Source: an uncultured Eubacteriales bacterium
GTDB lineage: Bacteria > Bacillota > Clostridia > Oscillospirales > Acutalibacteraceae
NCBI GenBank assembly: GCA_934511365.1
Contig: CAKSWC010000011.1
Location: 1 to 64,000, forward strand
Length of the DNA: 64,000 nucleotides
Direction: 5' to 3'
In this document: piece by piece, positions 8,199 through 16,023 of the stretch
How the letters are laid out: each line of letters opens with the position of its first letter
How positions within the stretch are numbered: position 1 is the first letter of the stretch
Made by a program: the position numbers and the translations under genes
The notes under the pieces: model-generated
Database searches by the model: none
What the model was told of the DNA's origin: nothing
The model's input: only the letters and a program-made list of their open reading frames with translations

Positions 8199-8814
8199 TA
8201 AACCTTTTTGCCTTTTCGGTTATCGCGGAAAAATCACCGTCCTTGGCCGTTCCGGTGAGACTTCCGCCGGCTCCGAGAGCAACCGCACCGGCCTTTATCC
8301 ATTCGGCGGCGTTTTCAAGGCTGACTCCGCCGGAGGGCATCATCTGCGCCTGCGGAAGCGGCCCGTGCAGCGCCTTGATGAATTTCGGCGTTGCAATGTC
8401 TCCCGGAAAGATTTTGAGAATGTCTGCGCCGTTTTCAAGCGCCCTGACCGCCTCGGTCGGTGTGAAAACGCCCGGCATACAAGCAATGCGGTAGCGCGCA
8501 CAAAGGCGCAGAATGCACTCGTCAAGGTGGGGCGAAACAACGTATTGCGCGCCGGAAAGGATTGCAATGCGCGCCGTTTCGCTGTCAAGAACCGTTCCTG
8601 CGCCGATGATTATATCACCGCTTCCTGTGTATCTGTCCGCCATGTGCTCAATGAGTCTGTGCGCTTTTGGAACGGTGAAGGTCAGCTCGATTGCGGCAAC
8701 GCCGCCCTCAATGCAGGCCTCGGTAATGCGTTCGGCCTCGTTTTCGTCCTTCGCCCGGACAACGGCAACAAGGCCGCAGTCTTTTATTTTTGAAAGTGTT
8801 TCAAGCTTGTCCAT
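8167..8814 (-). CDS. eda: 2-keto-3-deoxy-6-phosphogluconate aldolase (bifunctional KDPG/KHG aldolase)
   Basis: 215 residues, the typical length of this class I aldolase, which cleaves 2-keto-3-deoxy-6-phosphogluconate to pyruvate and glyceraldehyde 3-phosphate in Entner-Doudoroff or hexuronate breakdown. The barrel strands are readable: GLVAVVRA, then AAIELTF with the catalytic Glu, GAGTVLD, QYVVSPH, and ADILKIFPGD with the Schiff-base Lys near residue 134, followed by PSGGVS for phosphate binding. It lies 13 bp downstream of the serine dehydratase gene on the same strand, so pyruvate is the shared product of the two enzymes. No sugar-acid kinase or dehydratase gene is near. Confidence 0.9.
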   Translation of the reverse strand: MDKLETLSKIKDCGLVAVVRAKDENEAERITEACIEGGVAAIELTFTVPKAHRLIEHMADRYTGSGDIIIGAGTVLDSETARIAILSGAQYVVSPHLDECILRLCARYRIACMPGVFTPTEAVRALENGADILKIFPGDIATPKFIKALHGPLPQAQMMPSGGVSLENAAEWIKAGAVALGAGGSLTGTAKDGDFSAITEKAKRFIEIIKESRKG

Positions 8815-8827
8815 GATTCGTTTTTCC

Positions 8828-10042
8828 TCACTTTGTTTTTCTTCTCAGCTCAATTTCCGCAAGACCGCCCTTTGAGGTCTCCTTGTATCTTGAGGAGATG
8901 TCCTTTCCGGTGCGATACATTGTTCTGACAACGTCATCAAAGGAAATTCGCCTTGTGTTTGAAAGGAAGTTTGCAAGCGAGAGCGCGTTGATTGCTCTCA
9001 TTGCGGCAACGGCGTTGCGCTCAATGCACGGAATTTGAACAAGGCCGCACACCGGGTCGCAGGTAAGGCCGAGCATATGCTCCATTGCAACCTCGGCGGC
9101 GTACTCAATTTGGCCAAGTCCCATTGAAAAAAGCTCACAGAGAGCGGCGGCCGCCATTGAACACGCCGTTCCTATCTCGGCCTGACAACCGCATTCTGCA
9201 CCGCTTATTGAGGCGTTGGTTTTAACAAGGTTGCCGATGATTCCGCCGGCCGCAAGGGCGCGGATGATCTGCTCGTCGGAAAAGCCGCGCTTTTCCTGCA
9301 TATACTTGAGCACGGAGGGAACAACGGCGCACGCTCCGCAGGTTGGGGCGGTAACAATGATTCCGCCGGCGGCGTTCTGTTCGCTGACTGCGAACGCATA
9401 GGCGCAAACAAGGCGGTTTTCGCGCGTTGTGTCGCTCTCGTCAATGTGGGTCTGGTTATAAAGCAGCTGAGCCTTGCGCTCAACCTCAAGTCCGCCGTCA
9501 AGAATTCCGCGCGTTGAAAGTCCGTCATGGATAGCCTGCTTCATTGTTTTCCAGACCGTTCCGAGGTATTCCTTAATTTCCTCGCCCTCGTTTTCAAAAA
9601 CATAGTCGCTGATTCTTATATTCTGCGAGAGGCAGTATTCGGAAATTTCCGCAAAGGAGCTTTCTTTATAGACATCCCTGTGTTTTGCAACCTCGCTGCC
9701 TTCAACAACAATGTTTCCGCCGCCTACGCTCATAATCCGGGCAAAGCCGATTCTTTTTCCGTCCTTTTCGGCGTAAAAATCCATTGTGTTTTCGTGCGGA
9801 AGAGGGAACGACGGCATACCGGCAAAAACCACCTCGGTCTTTACCGGAGCAAACGCTTCAATAATTGCAACATCGGTTTTATGCCCTTTTCCGGTGTCGG
9901 AGAGGGAGCCGTAAAGATAGGCGATATATTTGTCCGCCTGAGGATACTCTTTTTTAAAAAGCCGCGCGGCCTTGTCCGGTCCCATGGTGTGTGAGCTTGA
10001 CGGACCGCGCCCGATTTTATAGAGATGCTTCAACGATTCCAT
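8828..10042 (-). CDS. sdaA: L-serine ammonia-lyase (iron-sulfur L-serine dehydratase), single-chain form
   Basis: 404 residues, single-chain like the E. coli enzymes. It deaminates L-serine to pyruvate and ammonia using an oxygen-labile [4Fe-4S] cluster. The N-terminal beta domain has GPSSSHTMGP near residue 13. The C-terminal catalytic domain carries cluster-ligand candidates in TAPTCGACAVVPS, GCQAEIGTACSMAA and LTCDPVCGLVQIPC. The gene sits between a small Cys-rich protein gene (12 bp upstream) and KDPG aldolase (13 bp downstream) on the same strand, in a run that probably begins at the alanyl-tRNA editing gene. Such an enzyme fits a strict anaerobe that ferments amino acids. Confidence 0.92.
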   Translation of the reverse strand: MESLKHLYKIGRGPSSSHTMGPDKAARLFKKEYPQADKYIAYLYGSLSDTGKGHKTDVAIIEAFAPVKTEVVFAGMPSFPLPHENTMDFYAEKDGKRIGFARIMSVGGGNIVVEGSEVAKHRDVYKESSFAEISEYCLSQNIRISDYVFENEGEEIKEYLGTVWKTMKQAIHDGLSTRGILDGGLEVERKAQLLYNQTHIDESDTTRENRLVCAYAFAVSEQNAAGGIIVTAPTCGACAVVPSVLKYMQEKRGFSDEQIIRALAAGGIIGNLVKTNASISGAECGCQAEIGTACSMAAAALCELFSMGLGQIEYAAEVAMEHMLGLTCDPVCGLVQIPCIERNAVAAMRAINALSLANFLSNTRRISFDDVVRTMYRTGKDISSRYKETSKGGLAEIELRRKTK

Positions 10043-10054
10043 CGAAAAATGACC

Positions 10055-10234
10055 TCAATTCTGTTTTTCAACCATTTTGTACTCGTCTTCATAATACTTA
10101 AAGAAAGGGCAGGCGGTTCTTCCGCTCAAAAAACGCGCCGTTTCATCCTCGTCAAAGGAGACATTGCAGTAATACTCCTCTTGCATATCGTCATAGAGAT
10201 AGTGTTCACAGAACTCGCAGCTTTTGTTTGACAT
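10055..10234 (-). CDS. Small Cys-rich protein, DUF6472-like
   Basis: 59 residues, starting at the ATG at 10232-10234, which follows a clear AGGAGG site; the open frame extends further upstream, but that part has no family character. Four Cys (CEFCEHYLYD at residues 6-9, then C23 and C42) suggest a small metal-binding knuckle. The sequence, with its acidic centre and FLSGRTACPFFKYY, matches my recollection of the clostridial DUF6472 family, whose function is unknown. It lies 12 bp ahead of sdaA and 68 bp behind the alanyl-tRNA editing gene on the same strand. Confidence 0.75.
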   Translation of the reverse strand: MSNKSCEFCEHYLYDDMQEEYYCNVSFDEDETARFLSGRTACPFFKYYEDEYKMVEKQN

Positions 10235-10302
10235 TTTTGCTCCTCCTTTTGTCTTTTTTATTATTATAACATTTTGCGCTGTTCTTTTCAATATCAATGC
10301 CC

Positions 10303-11469
10303 TTAAAAATGAAATTCTTTGAGAAATTCTTCCGCACCCTCCGGAGCCGAAAGCGAGCCTTGAACAATGCCGTTGCGTCCGCCGCCGCGGCCGGAAAACC
10401 TTTTTCCAAGCTCTTTGCAGAGCGCACAAAGGTCAAACCCGGTTTTGGAGATAATGACATATCGGCTATGATTTGAGCCGAAAAGCACCGCCGCAAACTT
10501 TGTTGCCTTTTGGGCCAGTCTGTCTGCAAGGGAACGCGCTTCGTCCATGTCATCGGTGTCTGAAAAAAGAACAATGCGCTCGCCGGACTCAATGTTTTCG
10601 CTTTTCAACTCTGAAATTTCGCGCTTCAGCGCGGCGTTTTCGAGCGCAAGGGCAGCTCTTTCTTCTTTGAGCTTTTGAACCATTTTGAAAGTTTCCGTCT
10701 CTTTGGTCACGAGAAGATTGCTGACAAGATAGTTTTGAAAAAGTTTTTTTCGTGTGTCAAGCATATTGCGCTCGCCGCAGAGGACATAAAGCCTTGTTCC
10801 GCCGCGGTGGCGTTCGCTTTTGACAACGCGGAACGAGCCGATTTCTCCCGTTCTTTTAACGTGCGGTGCGCAGCAGGCGCAGACGTCAACGCCCGGAATT
10901 TCAACAATGCGCAGCGCGCCGTCAATTTCCTTTTTGCTGCGGTATGAAAGCGTTTCAAGCTCCTCTTTTGAGGGATATAAAACGCGAACTTCAAGATTTT
11001 TCCAAATTGCCTCATTGACAAGGCTTTCCGCTTTACAGATATCGTCATCGCTCAGTTCGCCACTTGTGTCAATGGTCACAAAGTCGGTTCCGAGATGGAA
11101 GCCGACGTTTTCAAAACCGAACAGAGAATGAACAATACCGGAGAAAATATGCTCGCCGGTATGCTGCTGCATATCGGAAAACCGCTTTTTGAAGTCGATT
11201 TTTCCCGTAATTTCGGCTCCGGGTGTTAAATTCCTCACGTTTTCAACATCGTTTTTAATATAGTGAAGGATTTTTCCACCCTTGAGCTGAACATTTTCAA
11301 CATAGGCCGAACCGAGAAAACCGCGGTCGCTGCTCTGGCCTCCGCCCTCCGGAAAGAACGCCGTCCGGTCGGTTTCAACATAGGTATATTGTTCATCACT
11401 GTAAACTGAAACAACTTTACAGGTGAATTCCGTGAGGTAACTGTTAAGGTCATAAAGCTTTTCCGTCAA
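10303..11469 (-). CDS. Alanyl-tRNA editing protein (AlaX type) with DHHA1 domain
   Basis: 388 residues. Proteins of this kind hydrolyse Ser-tRNA(Ala) or Gly-tRNA(Ala) in trans and protect the cell from mischarged tRNA. The editing core shows the metal site in two parts: HTGEH at residues 103-107 and C199-x3-H203 within CACCAPHVKRTGEIG. A coiled region follows at about 260-300 (KLKEERAALALENAALKREI), then a DHHA1-type nucleic-acid-binding end with GRGGGRNGIVQGS. The start is a TTG at 11467-11469 with AAAGGA upstream; no ATG fits. A function linked to serine would suit its position ahead of serine dehydratase (inference). Confidence 0.85.
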   Translation of the reverse strand: MTEKLYDLNSYLTEFTCKVVSVYSDEQYTYVETDRTAFFPEGGGQSSDRGFLGSAYVENVQLKGGKILHYIKNDVENVRNLTPGAEITGKIDFKKRFSDMQQHTGEHIFSGIVHSLFGFENVGFHLGTDFVTIDTSGELSDDDICKAESLVNEAIWKNLEVRVLYPSKEELETLSYRSKKEIDGALRIVEIPGVDVCACCAPHVKRTGEIGSFRVVKSERHRGGTRLYVLCGERNMLDTRKKLFQNYLVSNLLVTKETETFKMVQKLKEERAALALENAALKREISELKSENIESGERIVLFSDTDDMDEARSLADRLAQKATKFAAVLFGSNHSRYVIISKTGFDLCALCKELGKRFSGRGGGRNGIVQGSLSAPEGAEEFLKEFHF

Positions 11470-11525
11470 TATAATCAGTCCTTTAAGAAAAAATTCTTTA
11501 TTTTATTGGATCTCAGATATTTGTA

Positions 11526-11554
11526 TTGCTATTTGTTATACAATATGGTATAAT
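11526..11554 (+). promoter_or_regulatory. Promoter and likely operator of the relBE-type pair
   Basis: TTGCTA (11526-11531), 17-bp spacer, TATAAT (11549-11554). An inverted repeat TTATAC-N6-GTATAA (11536-11553) covers the spacer and -10, where antitoxin repressors of this class usually bind. Confidence 0.65.
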
Positions 11555-11577
11555 TAATCTGAAAGGTGGTATATAAA

Positions 11578-11886
11578 ATGGCTTCAAAAACGTCAAATGT
11601 TGTTGCGCGTGTTGAACCGGAGATTAAAGAACAGGCAGAGGAAATTATGGCTCAGCTTGGAATACCGGTTTCGGTTGTTATCAATATGCTTTACAAACAA
11701 ATAATTTTAAAGAGGGCAATTCCGTTTTCACTTAGTCTTTCCACGCAAATTCGGACTCTCGATTCAATCGACAAAAAAACATTCGATTCAATTCTCAAGA
11801 CAGGACTAACGCAGGCTCAAAGCGGGGAATCGCTTGATGCAAAGGCGGCGTTTGAAGCGTTGAAATGGGAGCTTGAAAATGAATGA
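11578..11886 (+). CDS. RelB/DinJ family antitoxin
   Basis: 102 residues from the ATG at 11578, which has AAAGGTGG eight bases upstream; an in-frame GTG at 11566 lies within that site and is less likely. The N-terminus (SNVVARVEPEIKEQAEEIMA, then LGIPVSVVINMLYKQII) has the ribbon-helix-helix layout of RelB/DinJ antitoxins, with a beta strand followed by two helices. The C-terminal part, rich in acidic and helical residues, would wrap the toxin. It overlaps the toxin gene by 8 bp, so the two are co-translated. Antitoxins of this family repress their own promoter together with the toxin, and a suitable operator is present at 11536-11553. Confidence 0.85.
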   Translation: MASKTSNVVARVEPEIKEQAEEIMAQLGIPVSVVINMLYKQIILKRAIPFSLSLSTQIRTLDSIDKKTFDSILKTGLTQAQSGESLDAKAAFEALKWELENE

Positions 11887-12202
11887 ATATACTGTGAAAA
11901 TCACTCCGCAAGCGAATGAACAGTTGCATGAAATTTTCAGCTATATTTCAAAAACGCTTTGTGTTCCAAACACGGCAATGAAATTGCTCGACGAGTTGAA
12001 AAAAGCAATATTTTCTCTCGGCGTAATGCCGAAAAGGGTTGCACTGACTGAGGAAGAACCTTGGCATAGCCAAGGAATACATAAATTGTCAGTCAAAAAC
12101 TTTTTGATATATTTTTGGATAGACGATGAAGAAAGAAATGTTCATGTGGTTGCCGTAATATACGGGAGAAGAAATCAGCTTGAAGCATTGAAGAATTTAT
12201 AA
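11879..12202 (+). CDS. RelE/ParE family toxin
   Basis: 107 residues from ATG 11879. The sequence shows the compact RelE/ParE fold: YTVKITPQANEQLHEIFSYI (helix pair), a central basic segment, and the C-terminal strands HKLSVKNFLIYFWIDD and VHVVAVIYGRRNQL. Toxins of this superfamily either cleave mRNA in the ribosomal A site (RelE/YoeB) or poison gyrase (ParE). The C-terminal YGRRN resembles both branches, so the target cannot be decided from sequence alone. No transposase or phage gene is nearby, so the pair stands alone among housekeeping genes. Confidence 0.85.
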   Translation: MNEYTVKITPQANEQLHEIFSYISKTLCVPNTAMKLLDELKKAIFSLGVMPKRVALTEEEPWHSQGIHKLSVKNFLIYFWIDDEERNVHVVAVIYGRRNQLEALKNL

Positions 12203-12208
12203 ACCGCA

Positions 12209-12249
12209 AAAAACCTGCTGTCTGCATTAAGCCGGGCAGCAGGTTTTTG
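12209..12249. terminator. Bidirectional terminator between the toxin gene and the DUF1015 gene
   Basis: AACCTGCTG (12212-12220) pairs with CAGCAGGTT (12238-12246); A and T runs on both sides serve the two convergent genes. Confidence 0.8.
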
Positions 12250-12262
12250 GTTAACAACTCAT

Positions 12263-13507
12263 TTATCCCAGCTTATGAATAAAAAGTCCGCTGAGAAGTT
12301 TCGGCTCAAACCACGTTGATTTTGGCGGCATAACCTTGCCTGCATCGGCAATATCCATAAGCTCGTCAAGTGAGGTCGGATACATTGAAAAGGCAATTCT
12401 CATGTCCAGAGCGCACCGCCTTTCAAGCTCAAAAAGGCCGCGGATTCCGCCAACAAAGTCAATCCGCTTGTCCGTCCTCGGGTCATCTATGCCAAAAATC
12501 GGAGTGATGCAGTTGCTTTGAAGAATTGAAACATCAAGCCTTGAAACGGGGTCGTTTTCATCAAACGAGCCGCTCTTTGCCTCAAGCTTATACCACTTTT
12601 TGTCAAGATACATTCCGAAAGTATGGCGCTTTTCCGGGCGGTAAGCGCCCTCTTTTTTATTTTCTTCAACCGTGAAGTCTTTTGAAAGCTTTTCAAAAAA
12701 TTCCTCGTTCGTCAGTCCGTTCAGATCTTTGATAACGCGGTTATAGTCCATGATTGCAAGCTCGTTTTTCGGGAATGCAACGGCAAGGAAAAAGTTGAAC
12801 TCCTCGCTTCCGTCATAATTCGGAAACTGCCCCCGCCTTTTGAGGCCGACTTTGACAGCCGAGGCGCAGCGGTGGTGTCCGTCGGCAATATAAAGCGAGT
12901 CAATTTTTGAAAAAGCCTCTGTGAGCTTTTTGTTCGTTTCGCTGTCGTCAATGACCCAGACGGTGTTTTGAACGCCCTCTTTTTCAAAGTCATAGACCGG
13001 GTCATGAGCATTTTTCCAGCCGGAAACGGTTGCGCTGATAAAATCATTCTCGCGGTAGGTGAGGAAAATCGGGCCGGTGTTGGCGTTGCAGTAATCAACA
13101 TGGTTGATTCTGTCCTGCTCTTTGTCTGCGCGGGTGAACTCGTGCTTTTTGATAACGCCGTTTATGTAATCGTCAATTCCGGCGCAGCCGACAAGTCCGG
13201 TCTGTGCCCGGCCGTTCATAATCTGGCGGTAGATATAAAAGCAGGGAGCTTCATCCTGCTTGCAGTAACCGTTATTTTGGAGCGCGTCCAAATTTTCGCG
13301 CGCTTTGAGGTAAACTTTTTCGTCATACGGATCAATGGACTCATCAAGGTCAATTTCGGCTTTGTCAACGTGGAGGAAGGAAAGGGCGTTGCCTTTGACC
13401 ATTTCTCGCGCCTCGGCGCTGTTCATTACGTCATAGGGCAAAGCGGCAATTTTTTCCGCGTTTTCGGGCAGCGGACGAACGGCTTTGAAAGATTTAAAAA
13501 CAGCCAT
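12263..13507 (-). CDS. DUF1015 family protein
   Basis: 414 residues, the standard length of this uncharacterised family, found in many anaerobes and often near serine or phosphonate-type metabolism genes. Recognisable blocks are FKAVRPLPENAEKIAALPYD at the N-terminus, then FLHVDKAEIDL, KHEFTRADKEQDRINHVDYC and SLYIADGHHRCASAV near residue 218. The ADGHHR block looks like an active or metal site. The protein is soluble, without signal or membrane segments. It has its own promoter at 13566-13594 and is monocistronic. Function unknown. Confidence 0.85.
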   Translation of the reverse strand: MAVFKSFKAVRPLPENAEKIAALPYDVMNSAEAREMVKGNALSFLHVDKAEIDLDESIDPYDEKVYLKARENLDALQNNGYCKQDEAPCFYIYRQIMNGRAQTGLVGCAGIDDYINGVIKKHEFTRADKEQDRINHVDYCNANTGPIFLTYRENDFISATVSGWKNAHDPVYDFEKEGVQNTVWVIDDSETNKKLTEAFSKIDSLYIADGHHRCASAVKVGLKRRGQFPNYDGSEEFNFFLAVAFPKNELAIMDYNRVIKDLNGLTNEEFFEKLSKDFTVEENKKEGAYRPEKRHTFGMYLDKKWYKLEAKSGSFDENDPVSRLDVSILQSNCITPIFGIDDPRTDKRIDFVGGIRGLFELERRCALDMRIAFSMYPTSLDELMDIADAGKVMPPKSTWFEPKLLSGLFIHKLG

Positions 13508-13565
13508 TTTTTGATAACCTCTTTTCTTTTTGCGGCGCGGAAACAGAATGCCGCATTTTTTATCT

Positions 13566-13594
13566 ATTTTATCTTTACCTTTTCACTTTGTCAA
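13566..13594 (-). promoter_or_regulatory. Promoter of the DUF1015 gene
   Basis: On the minus strand TTGACA (13594-13589), 17-bp spacer, TAAAAT (13571-13566). Confidence 0.75.
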
Positions 13595-13696
13595 GTTAAA
13601 GTGTGAAAAAACCGGCGATTGAAAACTCTTTGCCTGTATAATTCTGAACATAGCGGCAAAAATAGCCGTGATGAACTTTACGGGAAGTGATTTTTA

Positions 13697-14140
13697 GTGT
13701 CGGTATCAAAAGAAGAATATTCAAACATGGCTAAGCGCTCCTCGCCCTCCTCTCCGGTGCTTCTCGATTGCCTCAAAGCGTTTCTCATAGGCGGCTTGAT
13801 TTGCTGCTTTGCCGAGCTTTTGACGTCTCTTTTTTCAAAAACGCAGATGACGCTGGAAGAGGTTAAGGCGCTTGTTCTTGTTGTTATCATTGCAATAACG
13901 GCAATTTTGACGGGCTTTGGTGTTTTTGACAAAATTGCAAAGCACGCCGGAGCAGGCACGGCCGTTCCGATAACGGGTTTTGCAAACTCAATCGTTTCGC
14001 CCGCAATGGAGTTTTCTTCCGAGGGCTTCATTCTCGGAACGGCGGCGAATATGTTCAAACTTGCAGGCCCGGTGATTGTTTTCGGCTGCGGCAGCGCCGT
14101 GGTCTACGGACTCATTATTTATATATTCGGCCTGTATTGA
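13697..14140 (+). CDS. spoVAC: Stage V sporulation protein AC
   Basis: 147 residues with four or five hydrophobic helices, matching SpoVAC, the mechanosensitive subunit of the inner-membrane channel that moves calcium dipicolinate into the forespore and out during germination. Helix 1 carries KAFLIGGLICCFAELLTSLF, and the loop AKHAGAGTAVPITGFANSIV (shared with SpoVAE) is a family hallmark. The start is a GTG at 13697 with GGGAAGTGA upstream; the next ATG is inside the first helix region. It is the first gene of a tight operon; spoVAD begins 16 bp after its stop. A forespore sigma-G promoter is expected; upstream only a weak GTATA (13637-13641) is visible, so this is unproven. Confidence 0.92.
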   Translation: MSVSKEEYSNMAKRSSPSSPVLLDCLKAFLIGGLICCFAELLTSLFSKTQMTLEEVKALVLVVIIAITAILTGFGVFDKIAKHAGAGTAVPITGFANSIVSPAMEFSSEGFILGTAANMFKLAGPVIVFGCGSAVVYGLIIYIFGLY

Positions 14141-14156
14141 GAGGGAGGAAAAGCTT

Positions 14157-15170
14157 TTGGCAACGAGAAAAGGAAAAACCGTTTTTCTTGAAAAAAAGCC
14201 GCGCATAATTGCAAACGCGGCCGCGGTTGGAAAAAAGGAGGGTGAAGGCCCTCTCGGAAAGGAATTTGACCTTGTTTTTGAGGACGATACCCTTGGACTT
14301 CCGACTTGGGAAAAAGCGGAAAGCGAGCTTCTCAAAACAGCGATTAAAAAAGCGCTTGCAAACGGAAAAATTGAAAAGAGCGAGGTTGACGCGGTCTTTT
14401 CCGGCGACCTGCTCGACCAGTGCATCGGTTCCTCGTTCGGGCTGAGAGAGCTTCAAATTCCGTCCTGCGGCCTTTACGGCGCGTGTTCAACAATGGCGCT
14501 TTCGCTGTGCATGGCCTCGCTTGCGATTGAAACGGGCGGCTTTGATTGCTGCGTTGCGGCAACCTGCTCCCATTTCTGCTCGGCGGAAAAGCAGTTTCGC
14601 TATCCGCTTGAATACGGCGGTCAGCGCACTCCAACGGCGCAGTGGACCGTTACCGGGGCGGGCGCGGCCGTTCTCAAAAACAAGGTTTCCGCGGCAAGTC
14701 CGTATATTGACTGCATTCATATCGGAACAATATGCGACCTTGGGATAACGGATGCAAACAACATGGGCGCGGCTATGGCTCCGGCGGCCAAAAAGACGAT
14801 TGCGGACTTTTTGCGCGACACAAACACAACGCCGTCTGACTATGACATGATTCTGACCGGTGACCTCGGAAAAGTCGGCAGCGACCTTCTGAAAGAGCTT
14901 ATGCTCAAAGAGGAGGGGATTGACCTTTCCCCGGTTCACAACGACTGCGGACTTCTGATTTTTGACAGGAAGGCGCAGGACGTCCATTCCGGCGGCTCCG
15001 GCTGCGGGTGCAGCGCAAGTGTGCTGTGCTCATATATTCTCAACAGATTCCGCAACGGCTTTTTCAAAAAGGTGCTGTTTGTTGCAACGGGTGCTTTGAT
15101 GTCTCCCGTTTCCTCGCTCCAGGGCGAAAGCATCCCCGGAATTGCCCACGCGGTTCTCATAAAAAGATAA
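14157..15170 (+). CDS. spoVAD: Stage V sporulation protein AD
   Basis: 337 residues, almost exactly the length of Bacillus SpoVAD (338). It has a thiolase-like fold that binds dipicolinic acid on the outer face of the spore inner membrane. The start is taken as TTG 14157, preceded by GAGGGAGG at a good distance; the open frame extends upstream only into spoVAC. Characteristic stretches are RKGKTVFLEKKPRIIANAAA at the N-terminus, SSFGLRELQIPSCGLYGACS near residue 91, and a C-terminal segment SGGSGCGCSASVLCSYIL. It has no membrane helix and is held by its SpoVA partners. Confidence 0.93.
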   Translation: MATRKGKTVFLEKKPRIIANAAAVGKKEGEGPLGKEFDLVFEDDTLGLPTWEKAESELLKTAIKKALANGKIEKSEVDAVFSGDLLDQCIGSSFGLRELQIPSCGLYGACSTMALSLCMASLAIETGGFDCCVAATCSHFCSAEKQFRYPLEYGGQRTPTAQWTVTGAGAAVLKNKVSAASPYIDCIHIGTICDLGITDANNMGAAMAPAAKKTIADFLRDTNTTPSDYDMILTGDLGKVGSDLLKELMLKEEGIDLSPVHNDCGLLIFDRKAQDVHSGGSGCGCSASVLCSYILNRFRNGFFKKVLFVATGALMSPVSSLQGESIPGIAHAVLIKR

Positions 15171-15186
15171 AGGGGGTAAAACAAAA

Positions 15187-15372
15187 ATGAAAGCTCTTTC
15201 CTGCGTAAAATTTTTTATGTGTTTGATGAAGCTCAACAAATGTCTCTGCGTTTTGAAAAAGGTGCTCGCCGTAATGCTTGCGCTCGCCTTGCTCGGTGCG
15301 GCGGCCTGCTGCCTCACGGACAACAAAAAATGTGTCAAAAAGTGTATTTCAAAAATTAAGGCGGTGATGTGA
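15187..15372 (+). CDS. Small Cys-rich membrane protein inside the spoVA operon
   Basis: 61 residues, no family recognised. A basic, Cys-containing N-terminus is followed by one hydrophobic helix (VLAVMLALALLGAAACC, about residues 26-42) and a basic tail. There are eight Cys (positions 6, 12, 19, 21, 41, 42, 49 and 53). GGGGGT lies before the ATG at 15187. Its stop overlaps the GTG start of spoVAE by 4 bp, so it is made together with the channel subunits. The common clostridial order is AC-AD-AE; I know no such protein as a named SpoVA component. It may be a lineage-specific channel accessory or spore membrane protein (inference). Confidence 0.7.
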   Translation: MKALSCVKFFMCLMKLNKCLCVLKKVLAVMLALALLGAAACCLTDNKKCVKKCISKIKAVM

Positions 15373-15740
15373 CCGTGGAGATGTTTCTTGAACTTTGCAA
15401 GGCGTTTCTTGTTGGGGGTCTCATCTGCGTTGTCGGTCAGCTTCTTATTGACCTGACAAAGCTCACGCCCGGAAAAATTCTTGTCTTGTTCGTTGTCTGC
15501 GGCGTTGTTCTCGGCGCCGTGGGGCTTTATGAACCGCTTGCAAAATGGGGCGGAGCCGGCGCAACGCTTCCGCTGACCGGTTTTGGCTATAACCTTGCAA
15601 AAGGAACAAAGCAAGCCGTTGCCGAAAAAGGACTGCTCGGCGTTCTTGACGGGCCGCTTACCTCGGCAAGTGTCGGAATCATGGCGGCGATCATGTCCGG
15701 CCTTGTTGTTTCCCTTTTTGCAAGGCCGAAGGAAAAATAG
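15369..15740 (+). CDS. spoVAE: Stage V sporulation protein AE (SpoVAEB type)
   Basis: 123 residues, the length of SpoVAEB, an integral membrane subunit of the dipicolinate channel and a homologue of SpoVAC. The hallmark loop AKWGGAGATLPLTGFGYNLA aligns with the SpoVAC loop. Four hydrophobic segments are visible, the first being CKAFLVGGLICVVGQLLIDL. The start is GTG 15369, overlapping the preceding gene. The three channel genes here correspond to the minimal clostridial spoVAC-AD-AE set; spoVAA, AB, AF and AEA are absent from the window. Confidence 0.92.
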   Translation: MTVEMFLELCKAFLVGGLICVVGQLLIDLTKLTPGKILVLFVVCGVVLGAVGLYEPLAKWGGAGATLPLTGFGYNLAKGTKQAVAEKGLLGVLDGPLTSASVGIMAAIMSGLVVSLFARPKEK

Positions 15741-15940
15741 GAAATTCGGTTCTTCTCCGTCTGCCGGAGCAGTGACCCGAAAATCAGTACACTGAAAATC
15801 AGTTCACTGAAAACCGGCCTTAATTAAATACTGATATACTAAGTACTGAATATTAAGTACTGAATAATAAAGTACTGATAGATATTAGACTGAATAAAAG
15901 AAAAGAAAAGAAAAAATAAAAGAAAAAATAAAAGAAAAAA
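15741..15940. repeat. Low-complexity tract of degenerate short direct repeats
   Basis: Between spoVAE and the convergent gene lies an AT-rich tract. AGTACTGA-like units recur roughly every 14-18 bp (for example TAAGTACTGAATAT twice, then AAAGTACTGATAG), preceded by three ACTGAAAAYC units and followed by AAAAGAAAA-type purine repeats to 15940. No gene is visible. Confidence 0.7.
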
Positions 15941-15966
15941 TACCGCGCAAAAAAGCTGCGCGGTAT
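15941..15966 (-). terminator. Terminator of the beta-propeller gene
   Basis: TACCGCGCA (15941-15949) pairs with TGCGCGGTA (15957-15965). On the minus strand it is followed by a T-rich run, so it serves the gene that ends at 16024. Confidence 0.75.
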
Positions 15967-16023
15967 TGCGGGATTATTTTTCATCAACTCCGGTTCAGGC
16001 TGAATCGGAGAATTTTGTTTTGC

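Noticed and set aside
12968..13606. 212-residue frame opposite the DUF1015 gene
   Set aside because: Antisense to a gene with family motifs and promoter; no ribosome site and no recognisable domain.
13637..13665. Sigma-G promoter of the spoVA operon
   Set aside because: GTATA fits the -35, but no CATNNTA-like -10 is at the right distance; too weak to list as a feature.
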